Assembly (NCBI GenBank): GCA_028874335.1
Contig: JAPPJY010000016.1
Span: forward strand, 231,180 to 295,179
Reading direction: 5' to 3'
Source of the DNA: Gemmatimonadota bacterium
GTDB taxonomy: Bacteria; Latescibacterota; UBA2968; GCA-2709665
DNA: 64,000 nt
The notes beneath the pieces were generated by a model. That model made no database searches. It was given only the letters and a program-made list of their open reading frames with translations, and was not told where the DNA came from. Position numbers and translations under genes: made by a program. Below, one piece after another: positions 15,998 through 23,991 of the stretch (position 1 is its first letter; every line of letters begins with the position of its first letter).

Positions 15998-16420
15998 CTA
16001 CCGCCGCATGTCTGATTCGTGTTCGAAGGGATTCAAAAGATCGACTCCAAGTTGCTCAAAATCCCGCACGTTCCGGGTCACGATCGTCAGCCGGTGCTCG
16101 ACGGCGGTTGCCGCGATCATGGCGTCCTCCATCAACGTGTCTGAACGGCGATGCTTGAGCCGCGCCCACTCCCGGAACGTGGTCGCGTTCACGGGGAGGA
16201 CATTGTAGGAAACCAGCACCGCGCTGAGCCACGCTTCCAGCTCCTCCGCCTTGGCAACATCCTGCTCGCGGGTGAGTTCGATACCCGCCTGGATCTCTCC
16301 GACCGTCACCGCTGAAAGAAACAGATCCTCGGCTGCCACCTGTTCAATCCACCGGACGACGCCTGGATGCGGATGAACACGGCGCAGTTCCGATACGACA
16401 TTGGTGTCGAGCAGATACAC
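15998..16420 (-). CDS. vapC: PIN-domain toxin (VapC/FitB type)
   Basis: A 140-aa PIN-fold ribonuclease. It begins YLLDTNVVSELRR (first aspartate and the N-V-V/S-E signature), has LSAVTVGEIQAGIE with the conserved glutamate, and LMEDAMIAATAVEHRLTIVTRNVRDF supplying the third and fourth acidic residues. The start is GTG, four bases after the antitoxin stop codon, as in many toxin-antitoxin pairs. Free toxin would cleave specific RNAs in the cytoplasm and stop translation. The antitoxin neutralises it and represses the operon. Confidence 0.92.
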   Translation of the reverse strand: MYLLDTNVVSELRRVHPHPGVVRWIEQVAAEDLFLSAVTVGEIQAGIELTREQDVAKAEELEAWLSAVLVSYNVLPVNATTFREWARLKHRRSDTLMEDAMIAATAVEHRLTIVTRNVRDFEQLGVDLLNPFEHESDMRR

Positions 16421-16424
16421 GGGA

Positions 16425-16685
16425 TTACTCGAAGCTCGGGGACACGCGGTGACGATGCTGCGGCCGTGGCGGCGTCAGTGCGTCCGTGCGCGCTCCCGGG
16501 GCAAGCAGCAACTGCTTGAGATCCGGCCGGGCTCGCATCTCCAATCTCCGCCACTCGTCGATGGGGACCAGCACGGCCGTCTCCACGCCGCGTTTGGTCA
16601 CGATCTGTGGGCCTTCGGCCAAGCTCGTCTCCAACAACTCGCTGAAGCGGGCTTTGGCATCCTGCACAGGCCATATCTTGCTCAT
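16425..16685 (-). CDS. Phd/YefM-type antitoxin
   Basis: An 86-aa protein with a GGAGG site before the ATG. The N-terminal half (WPVQDAKARFSELLETSLAEGPQIVTKRG) is a standard Phd/YefM fold that dimerises and binds operator DNA. The C-terminal tail is rich in proline and arginine and would fold on the toxin. It is encoded directly before the PIN toxin. An almost perfect palindrome lies 25 bases upstream of the ATG, the expected site for autorepression. Confidence 0.9.
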   Translation of the reverse strand: MSKIWPVQDAKARFSELLETSLAEGPQIVTKRGVETAVLVPIDEWRRLEMRARPDLKQLLLAPGARTDALTPPRPQHRHRVSPSFE

Positions 16686-16709
16686 GGAGCGTTACCTCCG
16701 CCAAAAGAA

Positions 16710-16731
16710 TGACTAGATATAAAACTAGTCA
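16710..16731 (-). promoter_or_regulatory. Palindromic operator of the toxin-antitoxin operon
   Basis: TGACTAG, eight A/T bases, CTAGTCA: a perfect 7-bp inverted repeat between antitoxin ATG and upstream DNA. It is the likely autoregulation site for the antitoxin or the toxin-antitoxin complex. Confidence 0.7.
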
Positions 16732-17153
16732 AATGTCCTCGAAAAAGCAACAAGCAACGACAGGCTAACGGCATCACATAAGCCCTTTCTCCGGCGCACC
16801 CTGCACGCGGCACCCACTGTTTCTGCGTGCCTCTCGACTTCCGCCACTGACCTCATTCCGGCCTAAAATCCCCATCGGAATCCCAATGAACGTCATTTCG
16901 GCGCCAGCGGGCTGTGTCGTGGGATGGAGATTGGTCAGCACTGCGTTTCGTTTCCGCGCAATAACTGTTGCTTTTTCAAGCGATCTGGCGAATTTATACT
17001 GAACCTCCCGGACAATAACCGTGTCTTGCAGGGTGTGAGTCCGGGTACAAAACGCTTCTTCTACCGATTCCGGGTAAAAAAGTGCTATCCGCAGAACTTC
17101 AAAATCAACTCACGATACCGATTCCTCAGCGCGCCAATACGCCGGAGTCCCGC
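16732..17153. other. Intergenic region and leader of the sigma factor operon
   Basis: No gene is supported. ORF 16924-17175 has no family features. A degenerate ECF-like promoter may be present (GAAC at 17001-17004 and GTGTC at 17021-17025). Two direct repeats, TCCGGGTACAAAA (17040-17052) and TCCGGGTAAAAAA (17069-17081), lie 29 bases apart in the expected leader and could bind a regulator. Confidence 0.4.
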
Positions 17154-17714
17154 ATGCCCCAGGAACGGTTCCTGATCCAGCAGTGTCTCTCGGGAAACCA
17201 GGACGCGTTCCGGAGGTTGATCGAACCCCACCAGGACTTCGTTTTCCGCGTCGCAATTTCGGTTCTGGGAAGCCGGGAGGAGGCGGAAGAGGCGGCTCAG
17301 GATGCATTTGTCCGCGCTTACCGCGGGCTGGGTTCGTTTTCGGGGAAGGTTCCGTTTCAGGCGTGGATGTACCGTATTGCGGTTCGGACCGCCCTGAACG
17401 TGCGCAGGCGACGGCGACGACGTTTGTTTGAGCGCCTGACGCCGCCCGCCTGGTTCGGAGGACTGGCTTCGTCGGAGACGGAAGCACCGGACACTCAGTT
17501 TGCAAAACGGGACGCACGAATTCGCCTGAGGGCGATAATCGACCGGCTGCCGGGAAAGCTCCACGAGGTTGTGGTGTTGTCCTATCTGCAGGAACTTGCC
17601 GGCAGCGAAATCGCTATAATCCTGAACATCCCTGAAGGCACGGTCAAATCCCGGTTGCACCGGGCGCGGGAAAAACTGCAGAAAGAGATCGAGAGACAGG
17701 GTCTGCTGGATTGA
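17154..17714 (+). CDS. ECF-type RNA polymerase sigma factor
   Basis: The start at 17154 (MPQERFLIQQ) has GGAG upstream. The track adds 24 unlikely residues. The 186-aa protein has only regions 2 and 4, as in extracytoplasmic-function sigma factors. Region 2 includes DFVFRVAISVLGSREEAEEAAQDAFVRAY and the W-M-Y-R-I-A segment. Region 4 includes LPGKLHEVVVLSYLQELAGSEIAIIL and PEGTVKSRLHRAREKL, the helix-turn-helix that reads the -35 element. It is followed after 24 bases by its anti-sigma factor and then by three secreted TPR/GWxTD genes, so it probably controls this envelope gene set in response to a signal sensed at the membrane. Confidence 0.93.
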   Translation: MPQERFLIQQCLSGNQDAFRRLIEPHQDFVFRVAISVLGSREEAEEAAQDAFVRAYRGLGSFSGKVPFQAWMYRIAVRTALNVRRRRRRRLFERLTPPAWFGGLASSETEAPDTQFAKRDARIRLRAIIDRLPGKLHEVVVLSYLQELAGSEIAIILNIPEGTVKSRLHRAREKLQKEIERQGLLD

Positions 17715-17738
17715 CCGCAACGATAGAGGGCTGAAAAC

Positions 17739-18212
17739 ATGCCGAATCTGAAATGTCGTGAAACGAAGAGGTTGATGCATGGCTATCTGGACGGCGATTT
17801 ATCGCCGACGGAAGAAGAGGCTATGCGTACACACGTTGCGCGGTGCGGGGACTGCGCGCCTGCGTTCGAGCGGCTGCAGCGAAGCGAGAACGCGGTACGG
17901 GGCCATTTTGCGGCGACCGTCGCGAATGAGACGGCGCCAGCCGGGCTTTGGGATGGTTTGTCGGAACGGTTGCGTACCAGGCCGGGGCGGGTTCCATGGC
18001 GCCTCCAGGACCTCATCGAGAGGATACCCCGTGGGGTGCTTGCGCCGGTTGCGGTGGCCGCGGTGCTGATGCTTGCGGTCTGGGGAATGGAGGTGTATGA
18101 AACCAACCCACCGGCGGGAAACGGAAGAACGGCGCCGGTGCGGAAGGAACTTGCACAGATCAAGGCGTCAATCCTGGACATGGAAGCCGAACTGGAGCAA
18201 CAGTGGAGATAG
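17739..18212 (+). CDS. Membrane-anchored zinc-finger anti-sigma factor
   Basis: A 157-aa protein. It opens with a zf-HC2/ZAS domain: KCRETKRLMHGYLDGDLSPTEE, then THVARCGDC (H-x3-C-x2-C, about residues 32-40), which clamps the sigma factor. A single membrane helix (VLAPVAVAAVLMLAVWGME, about 97-115) is followed by a short extracytoplasmic tail ending in a predicted coiled-coil stretch (KELAQIKASILDMEAELEQ). The order sigma, anti-sigma, target genes is typical of an autoregulated ECF cassette. Release of the sigma factor would follow a signal or proteolysis at the membrane. The next gene starts five bases after this stop, so translation is probably coupled. Confidence 0.9.
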   Translation: MPNLKCRETKRLMHGYLDGDLSPTEEEAMRTHVARCGDCAPAFERLQRSENAVRGHFAATVANETAPAGLWDGLSERLRTRPGRVPWRLQDLIERIPRGVLAPVAVAAVLMLAVWGMEVYETNPPAGNGRTAPVRKELAQIKASILDMEAELEQQWR

Positions 18213-18217
18213 CGGCT

Positions 18218-21200
18218 ATGCGACACGCGATTTCAGTCGTCCTGGGCTTTGCGTTATTGGCAGGCACGCATTCAGCCCGCGGGGATACGGTGGACGTGCA
18301 GGTACAGGGAATGGCGGGACCGGTGGACAGCGTCCATCTGAAGTGGGACGGACGGCGGCCGGTTCCGACGGAAATGACTGTGCCCGAGACACCGTCCACC
18401 ACGGGCAACTTCAGGGAGATGCTCAAGGACCTGCGTATCCGGAACCGCAAGTCGCTTCTGGAGCTCAAACGGGACGTCGACGCGATGAACGTTGCGCTGG
18501 AAGCGGGCTCTGTCGGCGCCGACGAGACGCGGTTGCTTCTCGCCGACATTCGTATGCGCCGCATAGACGCGCGGGTGAGCCTGAACCTGATGGGCTTTAT
18601 GAACCGCGTTGCGCAGGATGAGGATCTGTCCGGATTGTGGGGCGACCCCGTGCGCCTGTTCAGCCCGGCGACGGCGACGCCCAACATCCTGATCGTGAAT
18701 CGCACCCGGGGACAACTGGCGGCGGACGTCTGGGACGCCGATACCATTCGCGTGGTGTATGTTCCCGCGTTCTCCGGTTTTGCTAAGGAGGCCATGCCGG
18801 ACGAGAATATGCTGGAGAAAACGGCGAACGTGAATGCGGATGTCTCCGTACATAGCGCCGCGGCGGTAGCCGTGGCGACCGAGGGGCTCGATGAAGCCCG
18901 GGGCGGGGGCATCTCCGGGTCGATCACCGTGGTTTCGGTCTCGGATCCCACCGGGGTGTACGCGCCGCCCGGGGCGCCTGCGGATGACCCGCCCGTGCGC
19001 GGGATGGTGGTCTTTCCGTCCACGATGGTGCCGCGCCCCGAACGGCTGTTGCTGGATCGCGCGGAGCCCGTGGCGATTCGGGACATGGAAGGCGTCCACG
19101 TGGTCCATCTCGTCGACAGCGACATGCTGCTGGAGCGCCTGAAGGACGCGCCGCGGAAGCGGACCGCGGCTTTCGAGCGGACGACGGGCTTTGAAGAGGG
19201 ATACTGGGCGCAACGCGGCGTGCTGCCCGATCCGGCAAAGCGCGAGCGGGGTTCTTCCGGGCCCGGTGTCGCCAGACGCACGGCGCCTCCCGCGGCGCTG
19301 GTAACGGACCCCCGGGGACCGGCGGCATTCAACCAGGGTGTCGGGCTGCTGGTTGCCGGCAAATACGATGAGGCGAAGCAGCGGTTCGAAGATGCGATCT
19401 CCGAAGACGATGGGTACGCGCCTTCCTATGTGGGGCTGGGCAGGGCACATATGGAGCAGGGCGCCGGGGAAGACGCCGAATACTATCTGAAAAAAGCGTT
19501 GAAGCGGTCGCCCGGGTCTCCTTCGGCGTTAAAGGCGCTCAGCGACGTGGCGATGCGGGGCGAGGACTGGGGGGACCAGAAGAAGTGGACGGGACAGATT
19601 CTGGCCCGGGATCCGCAGAACCCGGAAGCGCTCTACAGGCGGGCGATCGCATACCGTGAATCCGGCAAGCACAAGGGGACGGTCGCCCGCTGGCTGGACT
19701 GGCGGCGCTCGGAGCGGCACTTCAGGCAACTTCTGGATACAGCGCCGCGATACAGGGACGCGTTGTATCAGTTTGCGGTGCTCAGACGATATGACAAGGC
19801 GTTTGTCGAGGCGGTTCGCCTGGGTGAAAGTCAGGTGCGGATCAAGCCGGATGAATTCAAACACCGGCACAGGCTGCGGCGTCTGTACCTGTATTTCCTG
19901 GACAATAAGGATCCGAAAGACGCGTTGAAGTGGCTGCGCAGGCATGGTACCGAATACGCGCGTTACTTCGAGGGCGAGGCCCTGCGACTCTCCGGACGGA
20001 CGGCGCGCGCCGACACGGTCCTGCGGTCCTGGCTGGCGTCGGACCCGTCTCTGAGCGAAATACCGGCCTATCTTTCTCTGGCGCGCATCGCGTACGGAAG
20101 CGATGACGTCGAGACCGGAGAATCCCATTACAACAAGGCCGTGGAAAGCATCCGGGACTCCCTGGACGCACAATTGATGTATGAAGACGTGAAGTACATC
20201 GTAACCGTCGAGGAAATGGATGCGTTTTCCAAACTCGAAACGCCGGAGGCCTATCGCGAGTTCTTCCGTAAGGTCTGGGTGAGCCGGGACCCCACCCCCG
20301 CCGTGTCTCCGAACGTGCGTCTGGCGGAGCACTATCGGCGGATCCTGTATGCCGAACGGTATTACATTTACGATGGATTTCGCACCTGGTTCTACGATCC
20401 GGACCAGGGCGATAACATCCCGTACCCGACTACGGTCGAATTGAACGACCGGTTCAACGATCCGGGTCTGATATTTATACGTCACGGCCGCCCGTCGGAT
20501 ACGCAGAAGTTCTCCATGGCCGAAGTCTGGCACTACTGGAAGACGGATGCATTTGATAAGATGCTATTCAATTTCGTCGCAACACCCAGCAGCATGGGTT
20601 CCAACTGGCGTCTTGTGGAGTCCCTGTCCGGTTCGGGGAACTATGGACGACGCCTTCGGTGGGAGAATGAGAAACTCAGGCGGGAAGTACACCGGTCCGT
20701 GGAGGCGGGGCTGCAGACGGACCGGCATACCTGGGAGGACGACGTGGATGATCTCGATTACGAGTCCTACCTGGCGTACTTCAAGGGGGAAGGGGGCAGG
20801 GGCGACGTCGAGCTGTATTACGGAATGCCATTCAAGGCATTGAAGAAGGACTACAGCCAGTTGTCAGATACGACGGCAATCTACGAATACGGCCTGGCGC
20901 TGCACGACCTGCAATGGAACCGGTACGAAAACCTGACCGGGCACGTGCGTAAATCCCACGTCGAACGGTCGCGTTACAAGGACCGGAGCTTCGGCGTACT
21001 CCGGTTTTCCGCCGACCCCGATTCAGGCCACGCGGCGTTTTTCCTCAGACCCTCACGGGAAAATCTCCTGGGTGGCTGGAAGCAGGACCTGCGAATACCG
21101 GAATTCTCGAAGACCGAACTGGATATGAGCAGTGTCGTGCCGGCTCATGTGATCCGGGCCGACGTCGACGGTTCCCATGGGTTCAATCTTCGAGGAATCC

Positions 21201-21553
21201 AGGCCGTACCGAATCCCTCGCTTCGATTCTCACGCAGGGATCCGGTGTACATCTATTTCGAGCTCTACAATCTGACGCCGGATGCGCGCGGTACGACCTC
21301 GTTCGAGGTCTCTTACGGGCTGACCAGATTGAAGAGGCAGGGCATCAGGCGGCTGCTCAGGATTTTCGGCAGCGGTGAAAAACCGGCCACAACCGTCACG
21401 GTGGAGCGACTCGGCGATACACCCGACACACGGGAATCTCTGGCGCTGGACCTGAAAAAAGCCGGCTCAGGAGAGTTTCTGCTTAACGTAAAGGTCCGCG
21501 ACATTCACGCGGGCACCGAGCGCGAGAAGTCGGTGGAACTCGTATTGGAATAG
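18218..21553 (+). CDS. Large secreted TPR protein of the GWxTD family (1)
   Basis: The start at 18218 has GGAG seven bases upstream and begins with a signal peptide (MRHAISVVLGFALLAGTHSARG). The product has 1111 residues. About residues 25-355 are a unique N-terminal region. TPR units follow from about 370 (AAFNQGVGLLVAGKYDEAKQ, YAPSYVGLGRAHMEQGAGE). The GWxTD-type domain is at about 680-770 (FRKVWVSRDP, HYRRILYAERYY, GLIFIRHGRPSD), with the GWxTD word itself degenerate. A C-terminal beta domain holds the family signature VYIYFELYNL and ends in SVELVLE. It is the longest of five related proteins here. Being in the sigma/anti-sigma operon suggests an envelope or periplasmic role. The biochemical function is unknown. 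Confidence 0.85.
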   Translation: MRHAISVVLGFALLAGTHSARGDTVDVQVQGMAGPVDSVHLKWDGRRPVPTEMTVPETPSTTGNFREMLKDLRIRNRKSLLELKRDVDAMNVALEAGSVGADETRLLLADIRMRRIDARVSLNLMGFMNRVAQDEDLSGLWGDPVRLFSPATATPNILIVNRTRGQLAADVWDADTIRVVYVPAFSGFAKEAMPDENMLEKTANVNADVSVHSAAAVAVATEGLDEARGGGISGSITVVSVSDPTGVYAPPGAPADDPPVRGMVVFPSTMVPRPERLLLDRAEPVAIRDMEGVHVVHLVDSDMLLERLKDAPRKRTAAFERTTGFEEGYWAQRGVLPDPAKRERGSSGPGVARRTAPPAALVTDPRGPAAFNQGVGLLVAGKYDEAKQRFEDAISEDDGYAPSYVGLGRAHMEQGAGEDAEYYLKKALKRSPGSPSALKALSDVAMRGEDWGDQKKWTGQILARDPQNPEALYRRAIAYRESGKHKGTVARWLDWRRSERHFRQLLDTAPRYRDALYQFAVLRRYDKAFVEAVRLGESQVRIKPDEFKHRHRLRRLYLYFLDNKDPKDALKWLRRHGTEYARYFEGEALRLSGRTARADTVLRSWLASDPSLSEIPAYLSLARIAYGSDDVETGESHYNKAVESIRDSLDAQLMYEDVKYIVTVEEMDAFSKLETPEAYREFFRKVWVSRDPTPAVSPNVRLAEHYRRILYAERYYIYDGFRTWFYDPDQGDNIPYPTTVELNDRFNDPGLIFIRHGRPSDTQKFSMAEVWHYWKTDAFDKMLFNFVATPSSMGSNWRLVESLSGSGNYGRRLRWENEKLRREVHRSVEAGLQTDRHTWEDDVDDLDYESYLAYFKGEGGRGDVELYYGMPFKALKKDYSQLSDTTAIYEYGLALHDLQWNRYENLTGHVRKSHVERSRYKDRSFGVLRFSADPDSGHAAFFLRPSRENLLGGWKQDLRIPEFSKTELDMSSVVPAHVIRADVDGSHGFNLRGIQAVPNPSLRFSRRDPVYIYFELYNLTPDARGTTSFEVSYGLTRLKRQGIRRLLRIFGSGEKPATTVTVERLGDTPDTRESLALDLKKAGSGEFLLNVKVRDIHAGTEREKSVELVLE

Positions 21554-21612
21554 GGGCACCTGAAACGGTACCAAATTCGTGAATGATCAGTTTGTCTCCT
21601 GGAGGTTTCAGA

Positions 21613-23940
21613 ATGAGACCAGCAGCGATCATGGAGGTTCTGGTATTTGCCGCGGTGACGTTGTTCAATGCGGAGGCTGCAGCGACGGCGACGTCCGATG
21701 GGGATCGGACGCTGGCGCAGAGTCTATACAGTGAGGGGATGAGTCTTCTCGACGGCGACAGCCTGGACGCGGCCGCGGCGAATTTCCGGGCTGTAATCGA
21801 AATCGACAGCAGACATGCGCCTTCGCACGTCGGTCTGGGCCACGTATACCTGAAGGCGGGCGATTTGAAAGCCGCCGAACGGGCCTTTATGGATGCGCGG
21901 CGGAGACAGCACAAATACGCTCCGGCGTACAACGGGCTTGGGTTGGTGTGGCGAGAAAAACCGAAGGGCCTGTACACGGCGATCGACTATTTCAAACAGG
22001 CGCTGCGGTATGATCGGAATTATCTCGAAGCGAGGTACCATATCGCCGAAGCGAGGTACGCATTGGGGGAACACGATGTACGCCGCGAAGCGGAGAAGCT
22101 GCTCAAGATGGATGCCTCTTTTGCGCCGGCGCACCGGCTGCTCGGCGAATGGTATGAGACATTCAAGGAAGATCATCTGCGCGCGGCCGAGTACTACGAA
22201 CGATACCTCGCGTTACGGCCCGATGATCTGGACGTCACTTTGCGTCTTGCCGGAGCGCTTGGCAACGTCGGCGATCATGCGCGCGTTGTCGACCTGATGC
22301 GCACGCAGATGCGGAGCGATCCCGATGCAATCCAAATCTCGCCCGTCCTTGCGAACGCCTACATGGAACTGGATTCCCTGGACCTGGCGGAGGTCGCCTA
22401 CAAGAGCTTTCTCGATGCGTGTGAACCGGCGGAACGGCTGCTGTATGAGGATATCCGTCTCCTGGCTTCACCGGACGAGTACGAGGCTTTTGCCAATGCA
22501 CCGGATCGAGACGCCTATCTGACCCGGTTCTGGGGAGACCGGGACCCGGATCTTACAACCGCCGCCAACGAGCGGCAATTGGAGCACTACCGGCGCGTGT
22601 GGTTCGCGCGACGTCACTTTTCCAATTCGCGGCAACCCTGGGATACGCGGGGAGAAGTATACGTGAGATTCGGAGATCCGGACCATCGATCGCGGTCGGA
22701 CTGGATGAATTTTCAGCAGAAAGTGGATGTACAGAAAGTGAAGGAAGGCCTTGCGATTCAGCTTCACGGCGCCGCGGCGGTATCGCGCTGGGGCACAATC
22801 CTGGTCGCCTTTCCAGTGCGCAGCGTTCCGGAAGACTATGGTGGCTTCAAAGCCCCGACACATAGTCCGGTGCTGGCAAATGGTATGGACGCCTCAATGG
22901 TCCCGTGGGAAAGCTGGGTCTACGTGAATAACGGCGTGGGGGGCGGCATGGAAGTGACGTTTACGGATGAAATGTTGAACGGAGCTTTCGATTACGCGCC
23001 GCCGCCGATCGACGTGGATATCGACATCCAAAAGCTTGCCGCGTACAACCGGTTGAGCCCCCGAAATGTGTGTATGCGAAGCGCGGCGCGATACCCCAAC
23101 TACTTCCAGCCGCCTGTGAACGAAGATCCGCTGGAATTCTACTACGATCTGGCCGATTTTCGAGGGCAGGCTGAAGCGGCATCCGCACTGGAAGTATATG
23201 CTGGTATTCCACACCACGCAGCGCAGTACCTGGAGTCAGAAGACGCAACGACGCTGGACGTCGAAAGGACAGTGGCTTTACTGAATAAAGAAACGGGTGA
23301 GGTCTACCGCGAGAAGGGTGACGTTCATTTCCGGCGGCAGGGGGACGTGAGTCAAACACAGGGAGCGTTCGTTCCTGACGTGGTTCGGCTTGATGTTCCT
23401 CCGGGCCATTACAGGATGGAGGTAAAGGCCAGGGATAAACGCACCGGCAGGCGCGGGCGGTACCGGCAGATCATCCACGTGGAGGCCTATCCTGAGTCCG
23501 GTCTTCGGATAAGCGATCTGGAATTGGCATGGCGGATCACTGAGGACAACGCGGACGGCAAGTTCAGCAAAGGGGAATTACACGTCGTCCCAATGCCGAC
23601 ACGTACCTACGGCAGGGGATACAGCGTCTACGTGTACTACGAAATATATAATCTGGCCAGGGATACGTTCGGGAGGACGAGATACAGGGTCTCCTACACC
23701 GTGGGCCGAAAGGGAGAATCCGAGTTTGGCAATATCGTACGGCTCGTGAGGCTGCGGGGAAACCGGCAGGTGGAGGTCGAGGTGGCATCCGAGCAGGTCG
23801 GTACTGACTCCACTGAGGTGGAATACGTCGCGTTGCAACTGGGACAGCAAAGCGAGGGACGGCAGGTGCTGCAGGTGGCGGTCACGGATTTGAACAGCGG
23901 TGAGACGGTGACCAAGAATGCGGGGTTCGTGGTGAAGTGA
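21613..23940 (+). CDS. Secreted TPR protein of the GWxTD family (2)
   Basis: The start at 21613 has GGAGG upstream and a signal peptide (MEVLVFAAVTLFNAEA). The 775-aa product has at least five TPR units in residues 35-270 (LYSEGMSLLDGDSLDAAAAN, APSHVGLGHVYLKAGDLKAA, APAYNGLGLVW and others). The GWxTD region is at about 305-360 (LTRFWGDRDPDL, QLEHYRRVWFARRHF), where the motif reads QPWDTRGEVYVRFGDPD. The C-terminal domain has VYVYYEIYNLARDTFGRTRY. The middle region (about 380-560) differs from the other copies. The gene follows the previous one by 59 bases and is probably in the same operon. Molecular function is unknown. Confidence 0.85.
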   Translation: MRPAAIMEVLVFAAVTLFNAEAAATATSDGDRTLAQSLYSEGMSLLDGDSLDAAAANFRAVIEIDSRHAPSHVGLGHVYLKAGDLKAAERAFMDARRRQHKYAPAYNGLGLVWREKPKGLYTAIDYFKQALRYDRNYLEARYHIAEARYALGEHDVRREAEKLLKMDASFAPAHRLLGEWYETFKEDHLRAAEYYERYLALRPDDLDVTLRLAGALGNVGDHARVVDLMRTQMRSDPDAIQISPVLANAYMELDSLDLAEVAYKSFLDACEPAERLLYEDIRLLASPDEYEAFANAPDRDAYLTRFWGDRDPDLTTAANERQLEHYRRVWFARRHFSNSRQPWDTRGEVYVRFGDPDHRSRSDWMNFQQKVDVQKVKEGLAIQLHGAAAVSRWGTILVAFPVRSVPEDYGGFKAPTHSPVLANGMDASMVPWESWVYVNNGVGGGMEVTFTDEMLNGAFDYAPPPIDVDIDIQKLAAYNRLSPRNVCMRSAARYPNYFQPPVNEDPLEFYYDLADFRGQAEAASALEVYAGIPHHAAQYLESEDATTLDVERTVALLNKETGEVYREKGDVHFRRQGDVSQTQGAFVPDVVRLDVPPGHYRMEVKARDKRTGRRGRYRQIIHVEAYPESGLRISDLELAWRITEDNADGKFSKGELHVVPMPTRTYGRGYSVYVYYEIYNLARDTFGRTRYRVSYTVGRKGESEFGNIVRLVRLRGNRQVEVEVASEQVGTDSTEVEYVALQLGQQSEGRQVLQVAVTDLNSGETVTKNAGFVVK

Positions 23941-23991
23941 TGGAGACCGCGAGCGGAAGGCCACGCGCCTGGTGACGTTGCATGTTACTGA

